A DNA stretch of 64,000 nucleotides from positions 19,974,197 through 20,038,196 of the forward strand of contig NC_133230.1 in the NCBI RefSeq assembly GCF_040436345.1. The letters are read 5' to 3'. The DNA comes from Pagrus major (taxonomy: Eukaryota > Chordata > Actinopteri > Spariformes > Sparidae). Each line of letters begins with the position of its first letter. The first letter of the stretch is position 1. Positions 63,925 to 64,000 of this stretch are shown one piece after another. The position numbers and the translations under genes were made by a program. The notes beneath the pieces were generated by a model. The model had not been told where the DNA came from and did not search any database. It saw only the letters and a program-made list of their open reading frames with translations.

Positions 63925-64000
63925 CTGAAAATAAAGAGAAAGCATTAAGATTTTACACGGAAAAAATATGTATACAGAAACTATAAATCTTCACTACACT

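Overview
The window is nuclear DNA of a ray-finned (teleost) fish. Multi-exon genes with GT-AG introns encode proteins close to human orthologues, the intergenic DNA is AT-rich, and the repeats belong to teleost non-autonomous DNA-transposon families recognised from memory. No prokaryotic, viral or CRISPR feature was seen.

Layout. Positions 1-20.7 kb carry three minus-strand genes: the 5' part of orc3 (140-1741, running off the left edge), znf292 (3606-17129, with a giant last exon holding all the zinc fingers) and cga, the shared alpha subunit of pituitary glycoprotein hormones (18737-20458). About 8 kb without recognisable genes follows (20.7-28.7 kb), dominated by a fold-back structure of 121-bp units around a decayed transposase fragment (about 21.27-22.69 kb). 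Then come vash1 (+, 28709-33458), angel1 (-, 37921-42078), lrrc74a (+, 42813-46856), two tandem olfactomedin-4-like genes (+, 47213-49109 and 51160-52899), rps6kl1 (+, 55821-60821) and the 3' part of dlst (-, 62296-63924, continuing off the right edge).

In human, as remembered, ORC3, ZNF292 and CGA lie on 6q14-q15, while VASH1, ANGEL1, LRRC74A, RPS6KL1 and DLST lie on 14q24. The window therefore joins two ancestral gene blocks, with the junction in the repeat-rich gap after cga. vash1/angel1 and rps6kl1/dlst are tail to tail. angel1 and lrrc74a are head to head, 734 bp apart, and may share a promoter region.

The genes do not form one pathway. They cover replication licensing (orc3), transcription (znf292), pituitary hormone (cga), tubulin detyrosination (vash1), an RNA-nuclease-fold protein (angel1), a leucine-rich repeat protein (lrrc74a), secreted olfactomedin glycoproteins, a kinase-like protein with an MIT domain (rps6kl1) and the TCA cycle (dlst).

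Exon borders were derived by hand from splice signals, reading-frame continuity and remembered orthologues. Internal exons of every gene close in frame. UTR borders, promoters and repeat edges are approximate.
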